In this document: positions 1-8,842 of the stretch, one piece after another | How the letters are laid out: every line of letters starts with the position of its first letter | Numbering within the stretch: the stretch's first letter is position 1 | Source: an uncultured Clostridia bacterium | GTDB taxonomy: Bacteria > Bacillota > Clostridia > TANB77 > CAG-508 | Reading direction: 5' to 3' | DNA: 24,431 nt | Assembly (NCBI GenBank): GCA_947599995.1 | Contig: CANQFW010000012.1 | Coordinates: 1 to 24,431 of the forward strand | Notes under the pieces: generated by a model | Seen by the model: the letters and a program-made list of their open reading frames with translations, nothing else | The model's database searches: none | Told to the model about the DNA's origin: nothing | Made by a program: the position numbers and the translations under genes

Positions 1-271
1 CAGTAACAGTTGTGGAAATATTACTATCTGTAGAAGAATTAGAGCTTGTATTTGTAGTTGTATTTGCGTTTGTATTTACATTTATATTTGCATTTGCATT
101 TGTATTTGTGTTCGGTGTGTTTGTTGTATCATTATTATGCGAGTTTTCTGAATTTGTAGAAGAATTAGAAGTAGAATTTTCTGTTAAATTTAAATCAATT
201 GCATTACAAAAATTAAAGGTGCATAATAAAAAAACACATAAAGCTAGTAATATTTTAAATAATTTTGACAT
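1..271 (-). CDS. Secreted Asn/Thr-rich low-complexity protein, 5' part only
   Basis: The minus strand reads from an ATG at 271 to the window edge without a stop (about 90 codons), so the C-terminus is missing. A strong AGGAGGT site lies at 276-282, four to five bases before the ATG. The N-terminus MSKLFKILLALCVFLLCTFN is a classical signal peptide: two Lys, then a hydrophobic core. A likely signal-peptidase I site follows N-F-C-N-A. The rest is almost only Asn, Thr, Ser and Ala, encoded by near-repeats of six bases (aataca/aatgca), which is a typical linker of a surface or secreted protein; any functional domain would lie beyond the window. The opposite strand is also open but is a hydrophobic shadow without a ribosome binding site. 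No family is recognised. Confidence 0.75.
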   Translation of the reverse strand, partial: MSKLFKILLALCVFLLCTFNFCNAIDLNLTENSTSNSSTNSENSHNNDTTNTPNTNTNANANINVNTNANTTTNTSSNSSTDSNISTTVT

Positions 272-307
272 TTTTACCTCCTATGTATATATTTTTAAAA
301 AATAATA

Positions 308-316
308 TGATATAAT
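308..316 (+). promoter_or_regulatory. Extended -10 promoter candidate for the 566-aa gene
   Basis: TGATATAAT is a full extended -10 element (TGnTATAAT), about 58 bases before the ATG at 374. No good -35 hexamer is found 17 bases upstream. The same TGATATAAT string occurs before the PBP gene at 21823. The neighbouring gene at 1-271 is divergent, so this spacer must carry promoters in both directions; the minus-strand promoter is not clear (TGGACA at 343-338 is a possible -35). Confidence 0.4.
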
Positions 317-373
317 ATTATCATAAATAAATAGGTTTGTCCATAAAAAAATAAAATAGAAAGAGTTTTATAA

Positions 374-2074
374 ATGAGAAAAATAGAAGTAATAAAAGAA
401 AGAATAAATGACAGGGAAATAAAAAATTTTTATTTACAGATGGATTCGCTACAAAGATATATAAAAAAATTAAAAGAAGAAAATAAAAATCTTACAGTCA
501 AGGATGTTAAAGACAGAATTTATTCAGATATATATGATGTACATATATTAATAAAAGATAAAAACGGTGAAAAAATTCTAGAGAGTGGCAAAAGTGATTT
601 TTTTTGTTTAAAAACTATAAAATATATTCAGCAAAATCCAAATAAATTATTGGAAGTATTTGAAAAAATAGCACAAAAAAAAGGTCAATGGGAAGAAGAA
701 CCAAATGATTTTTACGAATATAATGAAAATATAGAAGACAATATTATAAACATTTTACATTATATTATGTATTATAAACAATGCAACAATGGTGAGAATG
801 GAGATACTACGTTGCAAGAACAACGAAAAAATGTAAAGGCTCAATTTGAAATTATTTGTAAACATATACTAGAAGAAACAGATTTAGAAGAAAAAATAAA
901 AAGCAGTTATATATTACGTCTTTCAAAAATGATAGCATTCCTTGATAAAATTGGAGATTTACAAGTATATAATGATCTTAATAATAAAAGATTAGATAGA
1001 ATGGGATTAAAGGATATTCTAGGATTTGAATATAAAAGTGACAACAGTAATGAATGTAAAATGAACTATATATTAGAACTTAAAAATCCTAAAAGTTTAC
1101 AAAAATTAGATATTAACCAACTTGTAGTTTTAATAAGTTTTTATTTAAATAGAATAGAGAAAACTACGGAAAGTATAGAAAAAGTTTTATTTACACTAGA
1201 AAAAAGAGGACTTCTATATAAATTCTTTGAAGGAAAGGATGTAAAAGATAAAATAACAGACGAAAATGTAAGATTTCATATAGCTCAATTTAAATTTTTA
1301 GCTGATATGTCGGACGATATATTACAGAAGTATATCAAAAAATTTCGAGATAAAAAAACAGTATGGTTAGAATATGATAAAAATAAGATAACTGACTTAA
1401 TAGAAAAAAGATATATAAATGAATATAAAGAATTTTCGAAAAGAAATGAAAAAACGTTACCAGCTAATCTTGTAAAAGAAGTGCAAGAATTACAAGCATT
1501 TGTATCAAGTAAAAATAATTTATATTTTTATAAAGATAAGTTTATGGACATTATGATGTACAATTTACTAACAGATTCGAAAAATATAAATTGGGGATAT
1601 GTACCAGAATATTATAAATTTCCAAACAAGAAAAATTCTATACAAAATAAAAGCAGAAACATATTAATAAAAGCTGATATAAGAGGGCTTAATAATCCTG
1701 TATCTCTTCATTATGATTTGGAAAAAATAAGAAATGTTATTAAAAATTATAGGAGAGATAGTAAATTCCCTGTTTACAAGGGTGAGGAAGATTTTTCAAT
1801 TGAAGGAAAAGATAAATCAAAATTATATATGTCAAATTTTATATTAATGCCAATACATAGTTCAAGAGTAAAGAAACTTAAAAAGTTTAGCACAAATGTT
1901 AAAGAAAAATCACCTTATTACAAATATATTAAACATTTAGTGTGGATTTCAAGTCCAAAAAGTATTCCAGAACATTTAAAAAATAATCCGGATAATGAAG
2001 AAAAATATGTTGATTTAGTTACTGGCAATATGGAGTCTATACATAAAAGTATTCATGCAAATGAAAGAAATTAA
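374..2074 (+). CDS. Unrecognised 566-aa lysine-rich cytoplasmic protein
   Basis: The gene runs from ATG to TAA with codon use like its neighbours. The site before the ATG is weak (gaaagag about eight bases upstream). The protein has no signal peptide and no membrane segment. It is rich in Lys, Glu, Asn and Ile and looks mostly helical. The N-terminal 50 residues (KERINDREIKNFYLQMDSLQ onward) could form a coiled coil. The C-terminal third is more mixed, with D-I-R-G-L-N-N-P and F-I-L-M-P-I-H-S stretches that suggest a globular domain. I do not recognise the family. The next gene, a pilin-like protein, starts 82 bases downstream in the same direction, so they may be cotranscribed, but nothing in the sequence links their functions. 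Confidence 0.75.
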   Translation: MRKIEVIKERINDREIKNFYLQMDSLQRYIKKLKEENKNLTVKDVKDRIYSDIYDVHILIKDKNGEKILESGKSDFFCLKTIKYIQQNPNKLLEVFEKIAQKKGQWEEEPNDFYEYNENIEDNIINILHYIMYYKQCNNGENGDTTLQEQRKNVKAQFEIICKHILEETDLEEKIKSSYILRLSKMIAFLDKIGDLQVYNDLNNKRLDRMGLKDILGFEYKSDNSNECKMNYILELKNPKSLQKLDINQLVVLISFYLNRIEKTTESIEKVLFTLEKRGLLYKFFEGKDVKDKITDENVRFHIAQFKFLADMSDDILQKYIKKFRDKKTVWLEYDKNKITDLIEKRYINEYKEFSKRNEKTLPANLVKEVQELQAFVSSKNNLYFYKDKFMDIMMYNLLTDSKNINWGYVPEYYKFPNKKNSIQNKSRNILIKADIRGLNNPVSLHYDLEKIRNVIKNYRRDSKFPVYKGEEDFSIEGKDKSKLYMSNFILMPIHSSRVKKLKKFSTNVKEKSPYYKYIKHLVWISSPKSIPEHLKNNPDNEEKYVDLVTGNMESIHKSIHANERN

Positions 2075-2156
2075 GAGAATTTTAAAAATTATATGGTATC
2101 TGTATAGATTAGTATACAATATAGAAAAATACAATAGATAAAGGAGAAAAAATTCT

Positions 2157-3659
2157 ATGATAAATAAAATAAAAAATAATAATGGAATAACATTAATTGC
2201 TTTAGTAATTACAATAATTGTGATGCTAATTTTAGCGGGAATAAGTGTAAGTGTTGTTTTAAATGAAAATGGACCAATAAAAGGTGCTGTTAAAGCAACT
2301 CTATATGAGAAATATTCTAGGTATATGGAAGAGTTTGAGAATAGTGCCATTTATGCTGATGACGATATTTTTGCAATAGATGATGACGTGAAAAAATATA
2401 TATCTTCAATTAGTAATGACGATTTACAAAAGTTTATGATTATAAATGGTGATTTATATTATTGTGGAAATGTAGATAATGAAAAAGAAGTAGCAGAGAA
2501 TTTAGGGGTAGATATATCTCTTGCAGGAGCATCAGATACTACTGAATTGAAAAAATTATTAGAATATTCAGAAAATATTAAAAATAATAATTTTGAAGAA
2601 GAACCAGATAAACTTTTAGGAGATAAATTGTTTGATAAAACAAAAGAAAATACTGAAAACTGGTGTATAGTCGTAGATTATGATGATAATCAAAATGAGA
2701 TTGCAAGATATGGAAATGGATATTATTATCTTAAAAAGGGTACTGTTTTAACAAATGGAACTGTATTAGACAATGACTATGTAATAAATTATGATACAAA
2801 TATCATAAAATTACTAGGAAAAAATAGTAAAGTATGGTCACAAAAAAGTCCACTTGCTGTAGGAGGAGAAATACCTTTAAATTTAGATGCAACCACATTT
2901 GAAAATACTGAAGCCTGGGCTTCAGTTACGAAACATGGAGATGTAAAATATATATCAGAATCAGATGATAGAAAACAGAAGAAATCATTATATTTTGATG
3001 GCGATAATGATTATCTTGAATTAAAAAAAGAAGGACTTAGCTTTGAAAATGGTTTTACTTTTGAATTCTACGGTAATCTAGATAGGCTTTGCACTGTTGA
3101 TAAATATGAAGGCAAAGGTTTGGGATTATTCTGTAGAATAGAAAATTTATTTTTAACAAATTTTACGCATTCAATGAGATTTGGATATTATGTATCAAAA
3201 AGCATTGATGAAAAAAGAGGAATGATTTGTAAATTGAATGATAAGGGAGAAAGGACGCCTGCAACTTCTGAATATGGAATTTTTACAAATACTGATGGAT
3301 CTGTTCATACAACAAATGGTTTAGGATATAATGAAGGAGAAAACTTTTATATGACATTTGTTTATAGAAGAGCTAATGAAATAGGCAAAGACGAAGATAT
3401 AGTTGAATACTATGTAAATGGACAAGAAATTGGAAGTGCTGCATATTCTTCAGATTGCTTTGATAATGGAAGAAAATATTGGGACAATGATAAATGTGCG
3501 TTTTTCGTAGGTTGTTCTCCTTGGGGAGCAACGGGAAATGTATTCTATATAAAAGGAAATGTATATTCAGTAAGATTGTATGATAAAGCATTAACTAAAG
3601 AAGAATTAAAAAATAATATGAATGCAACAATACAATATAGAAATTCATTTTTGGATTAG
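2157..3659 (+). CDS. Type IV pilin-like protein with C-terminal LamG/concanavalin-like domain
   Basis: AAGGAG at 2141-2146 precedes the ATG by ten bases. Residues 1-11 are a short basic/Asn leader ending in N-N-G, followed by I-T-L-I-A-L-V and a long hydrophobic helix (to about residue 35). This is the class III (prepilin peptidase) layout, with cleavage expected after Gly. The canonical Glu at position 5 of the mature protein is Ala here. A linker with many Asp/Glu follows. From about residue 275 to 490 a LamG-like jelly roll is suggested by the K-S-L-Y-F-D-G-D-N-D-Y-L-E-L start, the Y-Y-V-N-G-Q-E-I-G strand and the C-terminal V-Y-S-V-R-L-Y-D-K-A-L-T-K-E-E signature. It is probably exported and cell-surface attached, with a carbohydrate- or adhesion-type domain (inference). 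It ends with TAG; no clear terminator follows. Confidence 0.85.
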   Translation: MINKIKNNNGITLIALVITIIVMLILAGISVSVVLNENGPIKGAVKATLYEKYSRYMEEFENSAIYADDDIFAIDDDVKKYISSISNDDLQKFMIINGDLYYCGNVDNEKEVAENLGVDISLAGASDTTELKKLLEYSENIKNNNFEEEPDKLLGDKLFDKTKENTENWCIVVDYDDNQNEIARYGNGYYYLKKGTVLTNGTVLDNDYVINYDTNIIKLLGKNSKVWSQKSPLAVGGEIPLNLDATTFENTEAWASVTKHGDVKYISESDDRKQKKSLYFDGDNDYLELKKEGLSFENGFTFEFYGNLDRLCTVDKYEGKGLGLFCRIENLFLTNFTHSMRFGYYVSKSIDEKRGMICKLNDKGERTPATSEYGIFTNTDGSVHTTNGLGYNEGENFYMTFVYRRANEIGKDEDIVEYYVNGQEIGSAAYSSDCFDNGRKYWDNDKCAFFVGCSPWGATGNVFYIKGNVYSVRLYDKALTKEELKNNMNATIQYRNSFLD

Positions 3660-3747
3660 TTAGTATATATCATTTTTATTTTAAAAGTGTTATTTTAATA
3701 TAAATAATTAACTAATAAAAAAATATATAAAAAAATTAGAAAAAAAC

Positions 3748-3776
3748 TTGCAAATATTGGAAAATAAGGGTATAAT
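3748..3776 (+). promoter_or_regulatory. Consensus sigma-A promoter of the rimP-nusA-infB operon
   Basis: TTGCAA at 3748-3753 and TATAAT at 3771-3776 are separated by exactly 17 bases. Transcription should start near 3783, giving a leader of about 70 bases before rimP that contains the hairpin at 3801-3823. It is the only strong promoter before truB, so the seven genes up to 11173 are probably one transcript. Confidence 0.8.
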
Positions 3777-3800
3777 AATAATAGCATAAAATTATAGAGT

Positions 3801-3823
3801 GAGCGGGAACAAAAATCCCGCTC
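3801..3823 (+). promoter_or_regulatory. rimP leader hairpin, possible NusA-responsive attenuator
   Basis: GAGCGGGA (3801-3808) and TCCCGCTC (3816-3823) form a perfect 8-bp GC-rich stem with a 7-base loop, about 18 bases after the expected transcription start. The 3' side reads TTATTAATT, a broken U-tract. Hairpins of this kind lie before rimP in many Firmicutes, and in Bacillus subtilis the rimP-nusA operon is known to be autoregulated through a NusA-dependent terminator in its leader. The same role here is inference. It lies 28 bases before the rimP start and does not cover the ribosome binding site. Confidence 0.6.
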
Positions 3824-3851
3824 TTATTAATTGTAGAAAGGAAGAAAAAGG

Positions 3852-4325
3852 TTGGCAAATATAGAAGATAAAATTGAAGATTTGGTTAAAGATAAAATAA
3901 ACAGTATGGGATATGAATTGTATGATGTTCTTTATATTAAAGAAGGACCAGATAAAATTTTAAGAATTGTTATAGATAAAGAAACAGGTATAGATTTAAA
4001 TGACTGCGAAAAAGTAAATAATGCAATTAAAGATGTCATAGACGAAAAAGATTACATAAAAGAACAATATTATTTTGAGATATCTTCACCTGGAATAGAA
4101 AGATTACTTAGAAAAGATTGGCAATTAAAAAAATACATAGGAGAAGAAGTAGAAGTAAAGCAATTTAAAAAAGATAATAGTGGGAATAAGGATTACATAG
4201 GAACACTAAAGGAAGTAGACGAAAAAAATCTAAAAATACAAGTAGAAGCAAATGAATATATACTAGATAGAAAAAATATCGCACAGATAAAAACAACATA
4301 TAAAGAAGATTTTAAGGAGGAATAG
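3852..4325 (+). CDS. rimP: Ribosome maturation factor RimP
   Basis: RimP assists 30S subunit maturation. The 157-aa length is normal. The N-terminal alpha/beta domain contains the family signature E-I-S-S-P-G-I-E-R-L-L (about residues 77-87), and an SH3-like domain follows (E-E-V-E-V-K-Q-F to the end). Translation starts at TTG 3852, with AAAGGA at 3837-3842 nine bases upstream; no ATG or GTG fits this frame and spacing. It is the first gene of the operon, and the ribosome binding site of nusA lies in its last codons. Confidence 0.95.
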   Translation: MANIEDKIEDLVKDKINSMGYELYDVLYIKEGPDKILRIVIDKETGIDLNDCEKVNNAIKDVIDEKDYIKEQYYFEISSPGIERLLRKDWQLKKYIGEEVEVKQFKKDNSGNKDYIGTLKEVDEKNLKIQVEANEYILDRKNIAQIKTTYKEDFKEE

Positions 4326-4328
4326 AAA

Positions 4329-5453
4329 ATGAAAGCAATAGATAATAAAGAATTAATCTTAGCTTTAGAGGAATTGGAAAATGAAAGAGGAATAAAGAAA
4401 CAATACATGCTAGAAGCAATAGAAGCGGCACTTCTTACAGCATATAAAAGAAACTTTGATGCATTAGATAATGTAAAAGTAGTAATGGATAAGCAAACAG
4501 GAGCAACATATGTATATTCGATAAAAGAAGTAGTTGAAAAGGCAAATGATAGTGCACAAGAGATAAATTTAGAGGATGCAAGAAAAATAAATAAAACATT
4601 AGATTTAGGAGATAAGGTAGAAGTTGAAATAGTTCCAAAAGATTTTGGAAGAATAGCGGCTCAAACTGCAAAACAGGTTATAATTCAAAAAATAAGAGAA
4701 GCAGAAAGAAATGTGATGTTTGAGGAATATAGTGACAAAAAAGGTGAAATAGTATCTGGAATTATACAAAAGGCTGATAGAGGATCTGTGGTAGTTGACC
4801 TTGGAAAAGTTGAAGGAATAATGCCTGTAAAAGAGCAAGTACCAACTGAAAAATATAGAGTAAATGATAAAATAAAAGCCTATGTTTCTGAGGTACAAAG
4901 AGGAGAAAAGGGTTCACTTCAGGTAATAATTTCAAGGACAAATCCTGACTTCGTAAGAAAATTATTAGAATTTGAAATACCTGAGATTTATGAAGGATTA
5001 ATTGAAATCAAAAGTGTCTCTAGAGACCCAGGTTCTAGAAGTAAGGTTGCAGTATATTCACAAGATAAAAATATAGATCCAGTTGGTTCATGTGTTGGTC
5101 AAAGAGGAATACGTATTCAAAATATAATAAATGAGTTAAATGGAGAAAAAATAGATGTAATTGAATGGAGTCAAGATCCATCAACATTTATTGCAGCAGC
5201 ATTACTTCCAGCAAAGATAATGGCTGTTGACATAAAAGAAGAAGAAAAATTTGCACAAGTAATTGTTCCAGACGAAGAATTATCTTTAGCAATTGGAAAA
5301 GCAGGACAAAACGCAAGATTAGCAGCAAAGCTTACAAATTGGAAAATAGATATAAAGTCAGAAAGCCAATTTAGAGAAATGCTTATGCAAAAAGAGAATA
5401 TACAAGAAGATGATGATAAAATTGCTGAAAAAGCAGAGAAAAAAGAAGAATAG
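4329..5453 (+). CDS. nusA: Transcription termination/antitermination factor NusA
   Basis: NusA binds RNA polymerase and modulates pausing, intrinsic termination and antitermination. At 374 aa it has the short Firmicutes form without C-terminal acidic repeats. Visible in order: the N-terminal polymerase-binding domain (about 1-130); an S1 domain (about 137-190, starting G-E-I-V-S-G-I-I-Q); KH1 (about 246-280, with V-G-Q-R-G-I-R-I-Q); and KH2 (about 313-346, with A-I-G-K-A-G-Q-N-A-R-L-A). The tail is Glu/Lys-rich. AAGGAGG at 4314-4320 lies inside the end of rimP, eight bases before the ATG; only three bases separate the two genes. NusA may control its own operon through the leader hairpin at 3801-3823. 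Confidence 0.97.
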   Translation: MKAIDNKELILALEELENERGIKKQYMLEAIEAALLTAYKRNFDALDNVKVVMDKQTGATYVYSIKEVVEKANDSAQEINLEDARKINKTLDLGDKVEVEIVPKDFGRIAAQTAKQVIIQKIREAERNVMFEEYSDKKGEIVSGIIQKADRGSVVVDLGKVEGIMPVKEQVPTEKYRVNDKIKAYVSEVQRGEKGSLQVIISRTNPDFVRKLLEFEIPEIYEGLIEIKSVSRDPGSRSKVAVYSQDKNIDPVGSCVGQRGIRIQNIINELNGEKIDVIEWSQDPSTFIAAALLPAKIMAVDIKEEEKFAQVIVPDEELSLAIGKAGQNARLAAKLTNWKIDIKSESQFREMLMQKENIQEDDDKIAEKAEKKEE

Positions 5454-5488
5454 AATTTTAGTAATGTGAAAAAAAGGAGAAGATGTAA

Positions 5489-5764
5489 TTGAAAAAATTA
5501 CCACAAAGAACTTGTATAGCTTGTAATCAAAAAAAAGATAAAAAAGAATTAATAAGGATTGTAATAAATAAAGAAAATGAAATAAAAATAGACAGAACAG
5601 GAAAACAAAATGGAAGAGGCACATATATTTGTAATAATATGGGGTGTTTAGAAAAAGCGTTAAAAGCAAAAAAAATTCAAAGAGCTTTAAAGACACAAAG
5701 TGTGCCAGAAGAAATTTTCGAGAATTTAAAAAAAATAATTAATGGGGGTGAGTTTATTGGGTAA
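5489..5764 (+). CDS. ylxR: YlxR/RnpM family nucleic-acid-binding protein (DUF448)
   Basis: A 91-aa protein with the family pattern R-T-C-I-A-C near the N-terminus, K-K-E-L-I-R-I-V, then G-R-G-T-Y-I-C and C-L-E-K-A-L-K-A-K. In Bacillus subtilis YlxR (RnpM) binds RNase P RNA and affects its activity. It lies between nusA and infB as in most Firmicutes. The start is TTG at 5489, with AGGAGA at 5475-5480 eight bases before it; a second TTG does not compete. The L7Ae-like gene ylxQ, which often follows, is absent. The 3' end overlaps infB by eight bases. Confidence 0.93.
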   Translation: MKKLPQRTCIACNQKKDKKELIRIVINKENEIKIDRTGKQNGRGTYICNNMGCLEKALKAKKIQRALKTQSVPEEIFENLKKIINGGEFIG

Positions 5765-8700
5765 AATGAAATTGTATGAATTAGCTAAAGAATTGAATTT
5801 AACCAGTAAAGAATTGTTAGATAGGGCAAAAAAACTTGGAATAGAAGCGAAAAGCCATTTAAGTGGTTTAGAAGAAAAAGATATTGAAAAACTTAGAAAA
5901 GAGTTTATTAAAAATTTAGCTAATAAAAATGAATTAAGTAAAGAAGAAAAGAAGGTAAAAAATGACTCATCCTCTGACAAAAAGTTAAAAGAAAAACCTG
6001 TAATAATAAGAAGAGAAGTTATTTTTGAAGATGATAAAGAAAAACAAGAAAAATCTAAAGAAAACAAAAATTCTAGAAACAATCCATTTGTTCAAAGAAA
6101 CAAAAATAAGGATTATAATATAGTTTACAGAAATAAAGTCGAGAAACCTTTAACAGTAAGTGAATTATTTGGCTTAAATAAAGAAAAAAATAAAGAAAAA
6201 AATGAAATAAAAGACGTAAATTATGAAATAAAGTCAGAGGTAAAACAAGAAGTGAAAGTTGAAAAAAAATCTATAGAAAATAAAAGTAATTTAAAAGTGG
6301 AATTAAAAAAAGAGGTAGAGTCGAAAACAGAAACAGAAATAAAGAAAGACATAACCAAAATTCAAAAGTCAGAAAATAAATTAGAAATTAAACAAGAATC
6401 TAGATTTCAAGGCAATAAAATTCAAGAGGGAAATCAAGGCAAAAATAATAACAGAAATTATAGAAATGATAAAGGATTTAAAACTAATTCTGATAATGAA
6501 AGGCGTCAAAATAGTTCAAGAGATTATGGGCAAAATACTTATAAAAGAAGTGACAATGGAAACAGAAATGATTTTAGAAATAAAGATTCAAGATTTAATA
6601 ATATGGAAAGGCCAAACTATAGAGAAAGAAATAATTCAAATATAAATTCAGGAAGATATGGAGAAAGGAATTATAGACAAAATGGAAGTGTATATGGCCA
6701 AAATAATTCAAAATTTAATAAAAAACCACTAGATAATAAAGGCATTGAAAAAAATATAAAAGATATTATGTCTGTTGAAACTGGGGAAAAGGAAGTTGTA
6801 AGAGAATACAATAAATCTATAGATAAGAAAAAAGAAAATAATAAATTTGACGAAAATAGAAATAATAAAAAGAAGACAAGAAGAAATCAAAGCGATTACG
6901 AAATAAATGAAGGAAAATTAAAGAATCTAAAACAACAAGATAGACTTTCAAACATGTTTGAAGATCAAGACAACAGTATGCTTGATTATTATGATTTATC
7001 TAATAATAGAGCAAGAAAAGGAAAGAAAAAAGTTGTTAAAGATGAAGAGAAAAAAAGCAAACAAAAAATATTTAAACTTACAGAAATTACAATTCCAGAG
7101 TCAATTACAGTAAAGGATTTAAGTTTGGAACTTAAAAAGACATCTGGAGAAGTAATTATGAAATTAATGTCTCTTGGAATAATGGCAACATTAAATAATG
7201 ATTTAGATTTTGATACAGCCTTCTTGGTAGCATCAGAATTTGGTGTAACTGCAAATAAAAAGGTTGAAGTAAAAGAAGAAGATATTTTATTTGACGAATC
7301 TGAAGATAAAGAAGAAGAATTGGTTGAAAGACCACCAGTAGTTGTAGTTATGGGGCACGTTGACCATGGTAAAACTTCACTTCTAGATGTTATCAGAAAG
7401 ACAAATGTTATAGAAGGTGAAGCAGGAGGAATTACACAGGCAATTGGTGCTTATAAAGTAAAAGTAAATGATAGAGAAATCACGTTCTTAGATACACCTG
7501 GACACGAAGCTTTTACAGCAATGAGAGCAAGAGGTGCCCAAATTACAGATATTGCTATATTGGTTGTGGCAGCAAATGATGGTGTAATGCCACAAACAGT
7601 AGAAGCTATAAATCATGCAAAATCAGCAGGAATTCCAATAATTGTTGCAATAAATAAGATAGATCTACCTGATAGTAATCCTCAGAAAGTTAAAGAAGAA
7701 TTAATGAAATATGAATTGGTCTCAGAAGAATGGGGAGGAGACACAATATTTGTTGAAATTTCAGCTAAAAATAACATTAACATTGAAGAGTTATTAGAAA
7801 TGGTATTGTTACAAGCTGATATGTTAGAATTAAAAGCAAATCCTACGAAACAAGCAAAAGGTGTCGTAATAGAGGCAAGACTTGATAAAAATAAGGGAAC
7901 AATAGCATCGCTTCTTGTTCAAAGAGGAAAATTAGATGTAGGTGATACAATAGTGGTTGGAACTTCAATTGGTAGAATTAGGTCAATGATAAATGACAAA
8001 GGTAAGAAAGTTAAAACAGCAGGACCATCTACACCAGTTGAAGTATTAGGACTTACAGAGGTACCTCAGGCAGGAGATATTTTCTATGAGGTTAAAGATG
8101 AGAAAATGGCTAAACATTTAATTGAGAGAAGAAAACGTCAAGCAAGAGAAAAATCTATAAATAATATGCAAGCTGTAACACTGGATAACTTATTCAATCA
8201 AATGGAAGCAGGAAAATTGAAACAATTGAATTTATTAGTCAAAGCAGATGTTCAAGGCTCTGTAGAAGCATTAAAACAGTCACTTGAAAAGCTAAGTAAT
8301 GATGAAGTAAAAGTAAAGGTTATACATGCAGCAGCAGGAGCCGTTACAGAAACAGATGTTACATTGGCAAAAGTATCTAATGCAATAATTATAGCGTTTA
8401 ATGTAAGACCAGCAGGAAGGGCTAAAGATACAGCAGACAGAGAAGGGGTTCAAATTAAGCAATATTCTGTAATTTATCAAGCATTAGATGATGTTGAGCA
8501 AGCAATGAAAGGACTTCTTGATCCTCAGTTTGAAGAAGAAGTAATAGGAACTGCAGAAGTTCGTCAAACATTTAAGATTTCAAATGTTGGAACAGTTGCT
8601 GGAGCTATGGTATTAACAGGTAAATTACAAAGAAATGCTGGAGTTAGAGTTATACGTGAAGATGTTGTAATTCATGAAGGAAAATTGGCATCACTTAAGA

Positions 8701-8825
8701 GGTATAAAGATGATGTTAGAGAGGTTTCAAAAGATTTTGAATGTGGTATTCAACTTGAAAAATATGATGACATTAAAGAAGGCGATATAATCGAAGCATT
8801 TATTATGAAAGAGATAAAAAGATAG
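5757..8825 (+). CDS. infB: Translation initiation factor IF-2, with a very long N-terminal linker
   Basis: IF-2 is the GTPase that places initiator tRNA and joins the subunits. I choose TTG at 5757 (protein begins M-G-K-M-K-L-Y-E-L-A-K-E-L) because GGGGGTGA at 5744-5751 sits six bases before it and the start overlaps the ylxR stop; an ATG at 5742 would add five residues but lacks a site. The product is about 1022 aa, against about 720 in Bacillus subtilis. Order: IF2_N domain (1-50); a disordered region rich in Lys, Glu, Asn and Arg (about 60-440, with R-N-Y-R and N-Y-R-E-R-N type repeats); a second IF2_N domain (about 450-505); then the G domain with G1 GHVDHGKT (533-540), D-T-P-G-H, N-K-I-D and S-A-K; and domains II to IV. 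The catalytic half is normal. Confidence 0.97.
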   Translation: MGKMKLYELAKELNLTSKELLDRAKKLGIEAKSHLSGLEEKDIEKLRKEFIKNLANKNELSKEEKKVKNDSSSDKKLKEKPVIIRREVIFEDDKEKQEKSKENKNSRNNPFVQRNKNKDYNIVYRNKVEKPLTVSELFGLNKEKNKEKNEIKDVNYEIKSEVKQEVKVEKKSIENKSNLKVELKKEVESKTETEIKKDITKIQKSENKLEIKQESRFQGNKIQEGNQGKNNNRNYRNDKGFKTNSDNERRQNSSRDYGQNTYKRSDNGNRNDFRNKDSRFNNMERPNYRERNNSNINSGRYGERNYRQNGSVYGQNNSKFNKKPLDNKGIEKNIKDIMSVETGEKEVVREYNKSIDKKKENNKFDENRNNKKKTRRNQSDYEINEGKLKNLKQQDRLSNMFEDQDNSMLDYYDLSNNRARKGKKKVVKDEEKKSKQKIFKLTEITIPESITVKDLSLELKKTSGEVIMKLMSLGIMATLNNDLDFDTAFLVASEFGVTANKKVEVKEEDILFDESEDKEEELVERPPVVVVMGHVDHGKTSLLDVIRKTNVIEGEAGGITQAIGAYKVKVNDREITFLDTPGHEAFTAMRARGAQITDIAILVVAANDGVMPQTVEAINHAKSAGIPIIVAINKIDLPDSNPQKVKEELMKYELVSEEWGGDTIFVEISAKNNINIEELLEMVLLQADMLELKANPTKQAKGVVIEARLDKNKGTIASLLVQRGKLDVGDTIVVGTSIGRIRSMINDKGKKVKTAGPSTPVEVLGLTEVPQAGDIFYEVKDEKMAKHLIERRKRQAREKSINNMQAVTLDNLFNQMEAGKLKQLNLLVKADVQGSVEALKQSLEKLSNDEVKVKVIHAAAGAVTETDVTLAKVSNAIIIAFNVRPAGRAKDTADREGVQIKQYSVIYQALDDVEQAMKGLLDPQFEEEVIGTAEVRQTFKISNVGTVAGAMVLTGKLQRNAGVRVIREDVVIHEGKLASLKRYKDDVREVSKDFECGIQLEKYDDIKEGDIIEAFIMKEIKR

Positions 8826-8842
8826 GAGGATTAAAGCAGTAT

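Noticed and set aside
12..305. Open plus-strand frame rich in Val and Phe at the left edge
   Set aside because: It is the shadow of the minus-strand Asn/Thr-rich secreted protein, which has a perfect ribosome binding site and signal peptide.
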